Shown here: positions 13,064 through 23,636 of the stretch, piece after piece
Layout of the letters: every line of letters starts with the position of its first letter
Numbering within the stretch: the stretch's first letter is position 1
Translations under genes and position numbers: made by a program
Source: Crotalaria pallida
Taxonomy: Eukaryota; Streptophyta; Magnoliopsida; Fabales; Fabaceae
Direction of reading: 5' to 3'
Length of the DNA: 64,000 bases
Assembly: GCA_037953625.1 (NCBI GenBank)
Contig: CM075649.1
Location: 100,631,290 to 100,695,289 of the forward strand
Notes under the pieces: generated by a model
Databases searched by the model: none
The model's input: the letters and a program-made list of their open reading frames with translations, nothing else
Told to the model about the DNA's origin: nothing

Positions 13064-13926
13064 GGTAGGGTGATTTGAGCCCTGCCGAGTTAATAAGACA
13101 AGCGAATTGTTTTCCGACCAAGCTTTGTTGAAAAAGATATCCGACCGTTTGAGCGATCCTACCAGAGCTGTCGTTTGATTGACCCAGACGTGACCCTTCA
13201 ACTCTATTTGCGTCTACACGTGTCCTTCACTTTTACTGGGAAATGGAACATTATGATTTCAAACCTGCTGGGGGTGCCACGTATTAACTTTTGACGTAAA
13301 TGGGCTTTTTCTAACTTAGGCCCAAGTCTTTTGAGATAGTGGAGGGAAGTTTTTTAGACAAATTTCAAAGGGCGGTTTCTCATAATTCAGAACTTTCATT
13401 TAGAACTTCAGAAACATCTTGAACTCTCTCTCTTCCTTGTTCATCGTTTTCCAGTGACTGTGATCATCAAAACCAGGGTTCTTCAACGGCATTCTTGTTA
13501 CTATTTCATTTTGTTTTTCTTCATTGAGTGCGTTTCTCACTTCGTGACCTTCGTGTTCCTTTGGTTTCTTGATCATTCATCGATATCAGGTAATGAACCT
13601 CTCTTCTTGTTTCTGACTACTTTTTCTGGCTTTTTTCTCTTTCTTCTTTGCTGTCTTGCATGCGATTGTTTCTGCCATTTGCTGTGTGTATGTGCTTAGA
13701 ATTTTCTTTTTTATGTATCAACTCTGGCCCTTCTTGCCTTGTTTTTGAATAGATTTTTCTAGGGTTCGAACAAACCCCAATTTGTTGTTGTGGTACCCCC
13801 ACTTGCCTTTCGAAATTCTTTATTCCCCTTTAACATTTACTGAGCGATCGCTGTAGTATTTCTTAGGTTTGCTTTATGTTTTGCTGCACTTAACTTCTTA
13901 GGGTTGGTACTGAGGCTGCGTTAATC
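13064..13926 (+). promoter_or_regulatory. 5' region of the Tat antisense gene, with a probable leader intron
   Basis: This non-coding stretch precedes the antisense ORF. A strong donor context ATATCAG/GTAATG at 13588/13589 and an acceptor CTTCTTAG at 13901 would remove a T-rich leader intron (13589-13901), leaving 25 bases before the ATG at 13927. The promoter should lie in 13064-13450, close to the 3' LTR. I see no clear TATA box. RNA evidence would be needed to confirm the intron. Confidence 0.4.
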
Positions 13927-14178
13927 ATGAGTGAGGAGTCTGTAAACTCTGACGTACCAAGAACACATAAAGGAGGAAACCCAGAAATTTGTGTTAAACC
14001 GATAGCCATGCGTTTTCCTCGATCTTTGAAAGAGTTCAGACAGGGTGTGATTCACTATAGGATTGCCGAGAGGGTAGAACTGAGGAGGTTAAGGAAGCAA
14101 CAGAGAGGTATTAGACATTTCAGTTGGTTTGGGGAAATTCTGCCCAGAAAGGGAGGTGTTCCCCGACCGACGGTAACC
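13927..14178 (+). CDS. Tat antisense accessory gene, exon 1
   Basis: ATG at 13927 opens 84 codons rich in basic residues, with the recognisable stretch RGIRHFSWFGEILPRKGGVP. A consensus donor GTAAGT begins at 14179. Reading on past it gives a stop after four more codons, which favours splicing. It runs opposite to gag-pol and lies between pol and the 3' LTR. Protein and position fit the extra ORFs of Tat elements, annotated elsewhere as putative gypsy-type transposon domain proteins (Transposase_28-like). The function of these proteins is not established. The family link is recognition from memory, not a search. Confidence 0.6.
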
Positions 14179-14254
14179 GTAAGTATTTGATCCGACATAA
14201 CCAAGTTTTTCTGCTTCTGACTCCAAGTGTGCCCCCTTTTCCTCAGGTATGAAG

Positions 14255-15074
14255 AGAAAGTGTATCACTAATCCTGAACTCTACCCACTTCCACCAGATG
14301 CAGCTGAATACGATTGGGTGGACCAAGAGGTTCTCGGTATTCGGTCCGAGCTTTCAACGGAAGGGTCATTAGAACAAACTCGGGCTATAATTTTACCATG
14401 TCCTGGAGATAACACTGGGATTCTCTATTCTGTTAGTCCAATGGGTTTGAACGAGAGGGTTTGCACAAAAATTCCAGAGGGTAGTTTTGGTTTCTATTTT
14501 TACGAAGAGGTGATTACTCGGCTAGGGATTAGAATGCCCTTTACTGAATTTGAAATAGGTGTCTTGAGTACTTTGAGAGTGGCCCCTTGCCAACTGCATC
14601 CGAATGCTTGGGCTTTTGTGAGGGGGTTCCAGCAAGTTTGTTCGGCCATGGAGTGGTCTTGCACTCTTCCCCTTTTTTTCTATCTGTTTGCGCCCCAGTG
14701 CAATACCTTTGAGAGAGGTTCGGCGAGGCGACCTTGGGTTTCTTTGAAGTCTCGCCATGGATATGCTCTTTTCACCAAATTCTCTGAATCTTGGAAGGGG
14801 TTCAAACCTTACTTTTTCAAATATAATTTTGTTGGCAATGGTGCCTGCTGGTTTACTCGTCCTGGGGAGAGGCGACCACTTCCACGGTTCCCTCTTCAGT
14901 GGAGTGCAAGTTTTTTCAACCGATTGATCGCATCATATGCGTCGGATTGGAAAGAGCTTGTTGAATTCGAGAAAGAGGTATGCCGAGCTGTTGAGAGTTA
15001 TTTGCAAAAGAATGGAATGATAGAGACGAACGATATCGTGAACATCCCTTCGTCGGATGTCAAAGCTGAACTTG
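14255..15074 (+). CDS. Tat antisense accessory gene, exon 2 (gypsy-type transposon domain-like core)
   Basis: An open frame of about 273 codons with YDWVDQEVL near the start, ending SSDVKAELG, rich in aromatic residues (FYLFAP, ESWKGFKPYFFKYNF, ACWFTRPGE). This is the globular core of the plant gypsy-type transposon domain family as I know it. The acceptor choice matters: CCTCAG at 14246 gives an immediate in-frame TGA, whereas AG at 14254 keeps frame with exon 1. Either the downstream AG is used, or a small indel has damaged the junction. An ATG at 14249 is also in frame. The donor at 15074/15075 (CTTG/GTAAAT) is phase 1. No retroviral enzyme motif is present. Confidence 0.62.
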
Positions 15075-15144
15075 GTAAATTGTTTATTTTCTCTTTGCTG
15101 CTATATTTGTGATTTATTTGGATCTTAATAAGTTTTCTTTGCAG

Positions 15145-16292
15145 AGAAAATGGCTTCACGAATGGCTGCCTTACTTTAAGGGGGAAAGAAGAGGAAGACA
15201 CCTGCAACGAGCGTGGCTTCCGGGTCTTCAAGCTTAAGTACCCCAAGCTTAAGTACTTCCACACCTACGGCTTCTCCAACCGAGGCATCCCCTCGGCCAA
15301 CTTCTAATGTAGTTGCTGTTGCTGCCACAGTTTCATTGGGCCCTAGTGGCCAAGTCCAAGTTACTTCTCCCCCTCAACAACAAATTCGCCGCCGACGGCT
15401 GGATAAAGGAAAAGAGAAGGTGTCTGACAGTGCGAATCCGAGGGTTGAGGGGCCAAGTGTTAAAGCTGCCACTATTCCATCTTCTGCCGCTGTTCCATCT
15501 TCTGCTGCGAACCCATCAGAAACATCCATATGGGATCAACAATTTGATGAACGGTTCGCCAAATATGTCTGCACTGAATCTGATTGTTCTCGGTTTCGAA
15601 CTCTCACCACCGACGAGTGGTCTCGATGCAACATGACTCTGACGAAGTATCTTCTTCGTAGTGCCAACCTTACTTACTTTTTGGCCAAGCAAGCAGGTGA
15701 TCTTTTTTCTGGTTTGAACGTTGAACGGAAAGAGGCTCGTGCTATGTCTGCTGCTCAAGAGGCTAGCCTCTCAGACGAACTGGTCCGAGTGAAAAATGAG
15801 TTGGAGAATTTGAAGGCTGACAAATCTGAGCTGGTCAGAGAGAGGGATTCTTTGAAAGTTTCCCAAAAAGCTGCTGAGGACAAGAAGAAGGAGGTCGAGG
15901 AGGCAATGAAGAAAGAATTGCAAGAGAACCGACAGAAGATGGATGAGTTGAGATCTGAAGTTGAGAGGTCTGCTGTTGTTGCTCGGAAATTGAAGGAGAA
16001 AGCTCTTCTTCACAAGAAAAAGGCGGAAAGCAACTTCTACAACTGGAGCAAGAGTGTTGATGATTCTTTTGTCTCGGCAATTAAGCAAATTCAATTTCTG
16101 AATCCTGAGACTGAATTCAGGGTGGTCGGAGCTCATCCATTTCATACTGTCGACAATGGGAAGCTGATTGATATTGAGACCAAGGCCGAAGTCGATTTAC
16201 AAGCTGAGGATCTGCCAAATCCTCTCGTTGATTTGACTAAAGCCCCTGAGTTTGATGATTCCAACACTGTTTTGTCTGATATTGAGGAGTGA
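15145..16292 (+). CDS. Tat antisense accessory gene, exon 3 (Ser/Pro linker and coiled coil), one nonsense codon
   Basis: The acceptor TTTGCAG at 15144 joins in phase to exon 2 and gives ...ELEKMASRMAALL, then an in-frame TAA at 15177-15179. After that stop the same frame runs open to TGA at 16290. In order it encodes a basic patch (KKRK), a long Ser/Thr/Pro-rich linker, RRRRLDKGKEK (a possible nuclear localisation signal), a helical segment, a heptad-like coiled coil of about 90 residues (SDELVRVKNELENLKADKSE onward), and an acidic C-terminus. Full spliced length would be 739 codons. The single TAA makes this copy non-functional unless read through. Exon order and phases are inferred from sequence. 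Confidence 0.6.
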
Positions 16293-17009
16293 TTCTAAGC
16301 TTTGGAGATCAGTTTTTGCTGCTTGTATGCAGGATTTAATTTTTTGTTGCTCTTTGTAACCGAGCGTCGTTACTTAGCCCCTTCGAACACTTTTCTTTAA
16401 CTTGTTGCTCGCTGTATTCGAGCGTACTTCCTTGACCGCTATGAACAATTTACTTTAACTTTACTGAATGTTAATCAATTTGCCCTGTATACAAATTGTG
16501 TTGCGTAGATTATCTTCGTTACTTTTGGGTTTCGTTTGTCACGTGACCCTTTATATTTAGTACAAAGTTGATTACCGCACGATCGGTTTGTAATTTATTG
16601 GGCAAGGGATCGCTTCAATCGTATGTATAATTTGTTGTGAGTAGAACTCGGATCGCCGACTTTAGCCGAAGTGGGACCCTCAGACCACGAAATAAGGAAA
16701 GTAATTTCCTAAATTCGGGCGTTCTATGAATACGTTGCTGAACTCTCGTAAAGAGTTGTATCTCGATTTAGCTCGGTGGCTAGCCGAACCAAATGAGTCG
16801 TATGTCATTTTACAATGTTCGAAGGAGAATTTCAAAGAAATACGTATTTTTATTGATAAGAGAATACAAAATGAAGTTGCTCATTTTCTAAACAATTCCT
16901 AACAATTTGTCACTAATCTAAGAAGGATGTTATCCTTCATTTATTCGACCTAAACAATTCTGAGCAATAGACTAACCTATTTGTAAAAAGTGAAAAATAA
17001 AATAGGAGC
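16293..17009. other. Spacer between the Tat antisense gene and pol
   Basis: About 720 bp where the two convergent genes end. No ORF or RNA motif is recognised. It should hold the polyadenylation signals for both directions; AATAAA-like words on the minus strand near 17000 (AAAATAAAATAGG on plus) are too common here to assign. Confidence 0.5.
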
Positions 17010-19499
17010 TTAACTGTAATAAGCTCTGAGCTTGGCCACGTTCCAGCTGTTATTGATTTCCATGCCCGAAAGAGTTTCCAATTTGTAAGCACCAGATCCA
17101 GATTTAGCCTTCACTCGGTATGGGCCTTCCCACTTTGGCTTCAATTTTCCAACTCCAGCATTTCCTTTGCCGATATCCGCTCGGCGAAGGACTAAATCTC
17201 CGACCTCAAAACTTCGTGGTCGAATCTTCTTGTTGTATTCCCGAGCTTGCCGTTCCTTCACTTTTCTTTCATGAGCAGCGGCGTTTTTTCGAATTTCCTC
17301 AAGTAAAGTAAGCTCTTCACTGAGAAAATGGTCATTAGTTTCTGTAGGACGTTCGAGTGTCCTAAAGGTAGGGATTCGCTTTTCGATCGGAATGACTGCG
17401 TCACAGCCGTATGTCAAACGAAAAGGAGTTTCTCCTGTAGACGAGTGTACAGTTGTCCTGTGTGACCATAAGACGCTCGGAAGTTTATCCGCCCAAGTGC
17501 CGACTGCATTACCGAGTTTCTTCTTAATTCCATCCAAGATGGTTCTGTTGGCAGCTTCGGCTAACCCATTTCTCTGTGGGTGTTCAACAGAACTGAAATA
17601 GTGAGTGATTCCCAGGTCGGTTGCTAGTTGTTGAAAGTGAGAGGCTGCGAACTGCGATCCATTATCAGTAACTATGGCATGAGGCACTCCGAACCGAGAG
17701 ATAATTTCCTTCACAAAGAAAGATTGAATACGGGCCGTAGAGATTGTTGCTAACGGTACCGCCTCAATCCACTTAGTGAAGTAGTCAATATCCACTACCG
17801 CAAATTTGAGTTGCCCCGGTGCGGTGGGAAACTTCCCGATGATGTCCATGCCCCATTGATAAAAGGGCCAAGGGGCACCGAGAGAATGTAGCTCCTCAAC
17901 AGGTGTTTGGTAAATGTCGCTGTGAAACTGGCATTGAACACACTTCTTTACATGTTCCATGGCGTCCTTTTGCAATGTAGGCCAAAAGTAACCTGCTCGG
18001 ATTATTTTCCTAGCTAGGGATTTTCCACCCATATGGTGGCTGCAAACTCCACCGTGAATCTCTTCAAGTATCTCCTCAGCTTGGGATGGGTTGACACATC
18101 TGAGCATGGGGGAACCAAACCCTCTTTTGTACAGGACTCCATTCAGAACTGTGTATTGAGCTGCCTTTTTAACCAATTTCCGAGCCTCTGTCTGATCTTG
18201 GGGAACGAAACCATGTTGCAAGTAGGTAAGAAGAGGATCCATCCATGATTGAGATAATGAGATAGCCAAAATTACACTCGGTTGGGGAATGGTTTCTTGT
18301 ATCAAAGTTTTATTATTTTCCGACCCCTTCGTACTTGCCAATTTGGACAAAATGTCGGCTCTGGAATTGGAATCTCTTGGGACGTGGAAAATGTCAAACT
18401 CTGAAAAGTTAGAGATGATTCTTTTTACCTCTTCAAGATATTTTTGTAAGATGGGCTCCTTTGCCGAGTATTGCCCCTTGATCTGTGAAACTACTAACTG
18501 TGAGTCACTGAAAACTGACACTCGCTCTGCTCCAAACTCATGAACCATCTTGAGGCCTGCAAGAACTGCCTCGTACTCCGCCTGATTGTTTGATGTTTGG
18601 AACTCGAATTTCAATGAATATTCCATGCACAATCCTTCGGGGTTTTCAATGATGACCCCGGCTCCAGCCCCTTTCCTGTTGCTCGATCCATCTACATATA
18701 CTGACCATAAATTCTGAGAGGTATCCGAGGGGATATCTGTGAACTCGGTGATGAAGTCAGCCAGAACTTGAGATTTCATCGCCTTCCTCGGTTCATAGGT
18801 GATGTCAAATTCAGACAATTCGACAGACCATGAAACCATTCTGCCTGCTAGGTCGGGTTTGTAAAGAACTTGTCTGAGAGGTTGAGCTGTTCTTACCAAT
18901 ATTCTGTGTGCCTGAAAATATTGTCTCAATCTCCGAGCCGACGTAACCAAACAGTACGCACATTTCTCAAGATTTTGATATCTCAATTCTGATCCTTGAA
19001 GTGCTCGGCTAACAAAATATACAGGGGCTTCCATTCCCGAATCTTCTCGTACCAACACCGAACTGACCGCTGCTTCTGCCACTGACATATATAGAATGAG
19101 GTTTTCCCCAGAAAGAGGGCTTTGGAGGACTGGTGGACTGGAAAGATACTCCTTCAATTGAACAAAAGCTTGCTCACAGTGCTCGTCCCAAAGGAAATCT
19201 TTGTTTTTCCTAAGGAGCTGATACCATGGCAAAGCTTTCCGAGCAGCCTGGGATAAGAATCTGGAGAGTGCCGCCACTCGACCCGTGAGTTGTTGAACTT
19301 CTCTAAGATTAGCTGGACTCCTCATTTCAAGGATTGCTTTGCATTTATCTGGATTGGCTTCAATACCTCTCTCGGTTAACATGAAACCGAGGAACGATCC
19401 GGCTGGGACTCCGAACACGCACTTTTCAGGATTCAACCTCATGGAGTACTTTCTCACTCGGTCCAGTATCGCCCTGAGGTCCTGGGCATGGTTTTCCTG
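17010..19499 (-). pseudogene. pol: Tat pol, 3' part: RT end, RNase H, archaeal-type RNase H, integrase
   Basis: After the TAG at 19500-19502 the frame stays open for about 830 codons. In order: RT thumb (KCVFGVPAGSFLGFML), RNase H (LILYMSVAEAAVSSVLV to YFVSRAL), a second archaeal-type RNase H starting VYVDGSSNRKGAGAGVI with NNQAEYEAVLAGL and SDSQLVVSQI, then integrase. Integrase has an HHCC zinc domain (H...HH to CVQC), catalytic Asp in WGMDIIGKF and TDNGSQF, and Glu in GLAEAANR, followed by the GDLVLRR tail. The frame is the same as gag, so this is part of one polyprotein and not a separate gene. Confidence 0.93.
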
Positions 19500-19877
19500 C
19501 TACCTGCTCTTTGCAATAATGTCATCGATATATACCTCCATGTTTGAGCCAATCATGCCTTGAAAAACCTTGTTCATCATCCTCTGATAGGTGGCTCTCG
19601 CATTCTTCAACCCAAAAGGCATGACATTGTAACAATAAGTCGCCTTGTCGGTGATGAATGCGGTCTTATCTTGGTCGGCAGGAAACATTGGAATCTGGTT
19701 GTAACCAGAGTAAGCATCCATAAACGACAGAAGTTTGTAGCCAGCTGAGCTGTCGACGAGCTTGTCAATAACAAGGAGTGGATATTGGTCTTTGGGACAG
19801 ACTTTGTTCAAGTCTGTGTAATCGACACACATCCTCCATTTTCCATTGGGCTTTTTGACCAAGACGGTGTTAGCTAA
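19500..19877 (-). pseudogene. pol: Tat pol, central reverse transcriptase segment between two stop codons
   Basis: Contains the RT core: KKPNGKWRMCVDYTDLNK, FMDAYSGYNQI, MPFGLKNARATYQRMM and the catalytic YIDD motif (VYIDDII). It is bounded by two in-frame TAG codons, at 19878-19880 where the family has Trp (TGG to TAG) and at 19500-19502 where Gln (CAG to TAG) is likely. All catalytic residues remain, so decay is by point stops and not by deletion. Confidence 0.92.
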
Positions 19878-20519
19878 CTAGTCTGTATAGTCGATTTTCC
19901 GAATGAAACCTGCTCGGAGTAATTCAGCAACTTTTTCTTCAATAGCAGCGGCCTTTTCAGCACTAACCTTCCTTTTACGTTGTGCCACCGGTTTCGAACC
20001 CGGAATGATACTCAACTTATGACAAATAATATTAGGGTCGATTCCAGACATATCAGCTGAGGTCCAAGCGAACAGGTCCTTATTTGAAATCAACAGTGCG
20101 GTCAATTCATCTTTAACACATGTGGGTAGCTCGGAACTGATTTTCACTTGTCTAACGGGATCGTCGGACAGCGTCAGGAATTCCCACTGTCCCTTTGGGG
20201 TTGGTCTATTTCTGTCGGAGTGGTCCAGCATATCCAGATCTGCCAAGTTAATGTTGCCCTTACCCAAAGAGACTCTTTCCAAGTTGCTCTGATCCTTGTT
20301 TTTAACTTTCCCCAAACTGGCGTTGTAACATTTTCTCGCTGCCTCTTGTTCGGCCTTGACTGTTACGACTCTATCATCAGTTCCGACGAACTTCATAGCT
20401 AAATGAACTGTTGACACTACCGCCCCGAATGCTTGCAAAGAAGTTCTCCCATGAATGGCGTTGTAAGCCGCTGGACAGTCTACCACCAAAAATTTGACTA
20501 TCTCGGTTCTGGCCGAAGG
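19878..20519 (-). pseudogene. pol: Tat pol, protease-RT connecting segment
   Basis: Follows the stop at 20520-20522 in the same frame. It includes the protease C-terminal part and linker (VVDCPAAYNAIHGRTSLQAF, SIIPGSKPVAQRKRK) and the RT N-terminus (ELLRAGFIRKIDYTD) before the next TAG. No frameshift has occurred across the whole 5.8-kb gag-pol region. Confidence 0.9.
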
Positions 20520-22832
20520 CTATTGTCCGAGAGTTACAGGAAGTTGGATGTATCCCTTAGGCTCAATGGTGCCTCCCGTGAAAGCAATTAATTCTCCTTC
20601 AAAAGGAGTGAGATTGCACTCCCTGAGTTTAAGAGCTTTGAATAGAGGGAAAAACATAATGTCTGCCGAGCTCCCTTGATCGATAAAGACTCGTTTTACC
20701 TCGTAATTACCAATAAGGGCAGTGATCACCATGGGGTCATTATGACCTGGAAGGATTCCATCCAAATCGTCGTCATCAAAAATAATGGGAACGTTTTTTG
20801 TTGATCTCTTGGTTATGGGTTTCTGACTGACTGCTAAAATTTGGTTAATGTACTTCTTTCTGTCGGCCTTCTTCTCTCCACCTCCAGCAAAACCTCCCGC
20901 AATAGTGTTAACTAAGAATTCATTTTTAGTAGGGTTTGTATCAGTAGCTGGAGTGGGGTCGGTTCTCTGTCTCCCGGTGTTTCTATCGTCTGGAGATCTA
21001 CTTCTTTGGCGTTTGGATTTTACTGGCGACTGAGATTTGTTCCTGCCTCTTCGGCCGACTGCATCCCTGATATATTGTTGTAGTTTACCATCTCTGATCA
21101 TTTCTTCGATTAGATCCCTCAACCAGATACACTCGTCGGTCATATGGCCATATCCTTTATGGAAGTCACAATACTTTGACCTATCACGCTGTGCGCCCTT
21201 TCTTAAAGACGGAGGTCTTTGGGCAGAGCGTAAGTCGGTCTGCATTGTTTCCCTCAGGATTTGACTCCTTGGAACAGTTAGAGGAGTGTATTCCTGAAAT
21301 TTATTCCTTGGAGAAATCCTTCGGTCCCGATCATTCCTATCTTGTCTGCCACCAAAACGTTCGTCACGCTTTTGTTTGCTCTGGCCTTGAGGGTCGGCTC
21401 GCTGTCTTTCTTCCCTGACTTTCTGTCCTTTATGAAATTCCTCCAAATTGATGAACTTATTTGACCTCTGTCTCAGCTCGGCCATATCTTTTGGAGGTTT
21501 CCCAATCAACGACTTTCTGAAATCCCCCGACTGTAAACCTTGCGTGAACAATAGTACTGCCACACCAGGCTCTAACCGAGGAACCGAGCTAGCCTCCGCA
21601 TGAAAACACGAAAGGTAATCTTTCAATGATTCATCTTGTTTTTGGGTGACTGCCGCTAAGGTGTGGTCGGATTTAGGCTGAATGCAACTAGCCGTGTATC
21701 TGTTTAAAAACACTCTTTTCATCTCCTCCCAAGAATTTATTGAGTTTCGAGGGAGGGATGAATACCAACGTAACACTGACGGTTCTAGGGTCATGGAAAA
21801 GGCTCGGCATTTCATCTCCTCCCCTCCTCCGTAATAATTCATCGCTCCCTCATAAGAGACAATATGGTCCACTGGATCGGTTAGGCCGTTATAATGTGGT
21901 ACATTAGAAGGGCCCAAGTATCCTTGGGGGGTTTGAAACGCCATGATATATGGAGTAAAGGGATGACCAAGGCGGAAATCACCCTGATCCTGATTCATGG
22001 TGGGGTTAGTATGGATGTTTTGTGGTGGGGGAAGTTGCATTACCGGAAGTGGTTGTGGGTCAATGGTTTGCGTCATTGGGTTTTGGGGTGGTATGGCGGT
22101 CGGTTGGCTCTGGACAATCCTTGCCATAGCTTGTTGTTGAAGGTCGGCAATAGCACGTCCTTGTTGTTCGATTAAGACCGTTTGTCTATTGAGAATGTTG
22201 ATAATCTCTTGTTCCCGAGCCTGAGCCGATGCAGATGTCGTATAAGACCTGCTGATGGAATGGCTATGGCGAGAGTTTCCAGGTGCGGTTCTTCCTGGAT
22301 TCAATCTGGTTCTAGGTGTTGTACTTATGTGGTCTAGATTGGGTGGGATAGGAGGGGTGCGTTGGGTGTTTCGCCCATGGTGTGCTCGGGTTCCTATGGT
22401 CCTAGATGTGTTTTGGGTAGTTGGGGCTGTGCTACTTGAATCACCATGGGTGGAGGGAGGCGGTGTTGGAGGGGGTGGTGGTGGTGGTGGCAGTATGGTT
22501 CGTAAAACTTGGAGTGGTTGGGGATTGCTCCCAGTCCTAGGATGGGAAGATTGTGGTGTTTGGGAGTGAGTAGCGTGATTACTAATGCGATTATGGCTAC
22601 GATGAGGGGGTGGATGACTTTGTGAATGGTTTGGTGGCTGGGGATTATTCCCTGCCCCAGAATGGGATGTCCGTGGCGGTTGCCCATTATCTCCACGATT
22701 ATGGTTGAGAACGTCGCGCAGATCGCCCGCAGACTGAGGCTGCGGGTTGTTGTTATCAGCGTTTCTGGGCCTGCCACGGGTGCGGGTGATGCGGTCACGG
22801 AGGTCACCAACTTGACTTCTGGTGGTGACCAT
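20520..22832 (-). CDS. gag: Tat Gag and protease N-terminal part
   Basis: ATG at 22832 lies 34 bases after the PBS and opens 770 codons. Order: basic start (MVTTRSQVGDLRDR), a low-complexity Pro/His/Asn region, a retrotransposon Gag core (DPVDHIVSYEGAMNYY to SCFHAEASSVP), a Cys/His motif of Tat type (CDFHKGYGHMTDEC), an Arg-rich stretch, and an aspartic protease with the active site FIDQGSSADIM. The ORF stops at TAG 20520-20522 just after the protease flap region; the next segment continues in the same frame, so this stop is a mutation. Gag alone may still be made from this copy. Confidence 0.92.
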   Translation of the reverse strand: MVTTRSQVGDLRDRITRTRGRPRNADNNNPQPQSAGDLRDVLNHNRGDNGQPPRTSHSGAGNNPQPPNHSQSHPPPHRSHNRISNHATHSQTPQSSHPRTGSNPQPLQVLRTILPPPPPPPPTPPPSTHGDSSSTAPTTQNTSRTIGTRAHHGRNTQRTPPIPPNLDHISTTPRTRLNPGRTAPGNSRHSHSISRSYTTSASAQAREQEIINILNRQTVLIEQQGRAIADLQQQAMARIVQSQPTAIPPQNPMTQTIDPQPLPVMQLPPPQNIHTNPTMNQDQGDFRLGHPFTPYIMAFQTPQGYLGPSNVPHYNGLTDPVDHIVSYEGAMNYYGGGEEMKCRAFSMTLEPSVLRWYSSLPRNSINSWEEMKRVFLNRYTASCIQPKSDHTLAAVTQKQDESLKDYLSCFHAEASSVPRLEPGVAVLLFTQGLQSGDFRKSLIGKPPKDMAELRQRSNKFINLEEFHKGQKVREERQRADPQGQSKQKRDERFGGRQDRNDRDRRISPRNKFQEYTPLTVPRSQILRETMQTDLRSAQRPPSLRKGAQRDRSKYCDFHKGYGHMTDECIWLRDLIEEMIRDGKLQQYIRDAVGRRGRNKSQSPVKSKRQRSRSPDDRNTGRQRTDPTPATDTNPTKNEFLVNTIAGGFAGGGEKKADRKKYINQILAVSQKPITKRSTKNVPIIFDDDDLDGILPGHNDPMVITALIGNYEVKRVFIDQGSSADIMFFPLFKALKLRECNLTPFEGELIAFTGGTIEPKGYIQLPVTLGQ

Positions 22833-22865
22833 GATGGTGGTGGTGGGAATGATATGTTACTCAGT

Positions 22866-22882
22866 TCCCCACAGACGGCGCC
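22866..22882 (-). other. Primer binding site of the Tat element
   Basis: The minus strand reads TGGCGCCGTCTGTGGGG, one base from the 5' LTR end at 22884. This PBS form is common in Tat elements. I do not assign the tRNA from sequence alone. Confidence 0.85.
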
Positions 22883-23058
22883 AATGTCGTGTCCTTGATC
22901 AAGATCAGCCTTGAAGCTATGGAAAAGCCTCAAAGAATGACCTCAATAAAGAGATTAATATAGGACTTATAGGATTTCTACGTATCCAGTTGGGATAAAC
23001 AGGTTCTCCCTAGTCAACAATGTGTGTGCGAGTGTCAACTTAGGGATGAGAAGACGTA

Positions 23059-23063
23059 CCTTA
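23059..23063. repeat. Target site duplication of the SIRE-like element, left (CCTTA)
   Basis: CCTTA occurs at 23059-23063 and again at 28636-28640. Removing one copy and the element rebuilds the Tat LTR as seen at 12470-13047. Confidence 0.92.
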
Positions 23064-23418
23064 TGTAAGATCCATGAAGAATGTTTTGATAAATGCCAAA
23101 AAGTTTTGAACAAGCTACAAATGTGTTGATCAAGTTCAAGCTCAACAAGCAACAACAAACATCAAGTTAAGAAGAGAGAGTCAACTCATGAAGACTTAGT
23201 TTGGTAGTTTGTGTTTTAATGTTTTATCTTTTGCCTCACAAGTCTTTTAGTTTATGAGTTTGGGTAGAGTTATTAGAGGGTAGTGAATCTCTTTTGAATG
23301 CATGATTATATCATATTTTGAGTATTCACTTTGCCTAAAATAATAGGTGGCTTAAAGGTTTTAAAGAAAAGGTTTAGTTTTTGAGAAAACAAGTTTTTTA
23401 GTGATTTTTATGCTGATT

Positions 23419-23548
23419 ACTCGAGTAACACATATTTCACTCGAGTAAAATTTATCAAGCTTGCGGCTTACTCGATTAATCATTATTTCACTCGAGTAAA
23501 ATGTTTTAAGCTTTCGGCTTACTCGAGTAACACTCATTTCACTCGAGT
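23419..23548. promoter_or_regulatory. Three pairs of ACTCGAGT palindromes, 20 bp apart (SIRE 5' LTR)
   Basis: Sites start at 23419 and 23439; 23470 (variant ACTCGATT) and 23490; 23521 and 23541. Each pair has a 20-bp start-to-start distance, about two helical turns. The array ends 80 bp before the TATA box. The same paired motif occurs in LTRs of B, C and G, which are Ty3/gypsy. It looks like a U3 enhancer; the binding factor is unknown. Confidence 0.75.
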
Positions 23549-23628
23549 AACTCGATCAGATATGGTTTTTTAAATACGTTTTTCACTTCTCAAAAGCCAT
23601 TCTAAGTTGCTCCAACTTTTGGGTATTC

Positions 23629-23636
23629 TATATAAA
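23629..23636 (+). promoter_or_regulatory. TATA box of the SIRE-like 5' LTR
   Basis: TATATAAA at 23629, about 565 bp into the LTR, just after the palindrome array. Transcription should start about 30 bp downstream. The right LTR has the same box at 27670-27677. Confidence 0.7.

Noticed and set aside
22255..22569. ORFs on the plus strand opposite Tat gag (22255-22569, 21894-22175 and others)
   Set aside because: Shadows of the low-complexity Pro/His/Asn region of Gag; no independent support.
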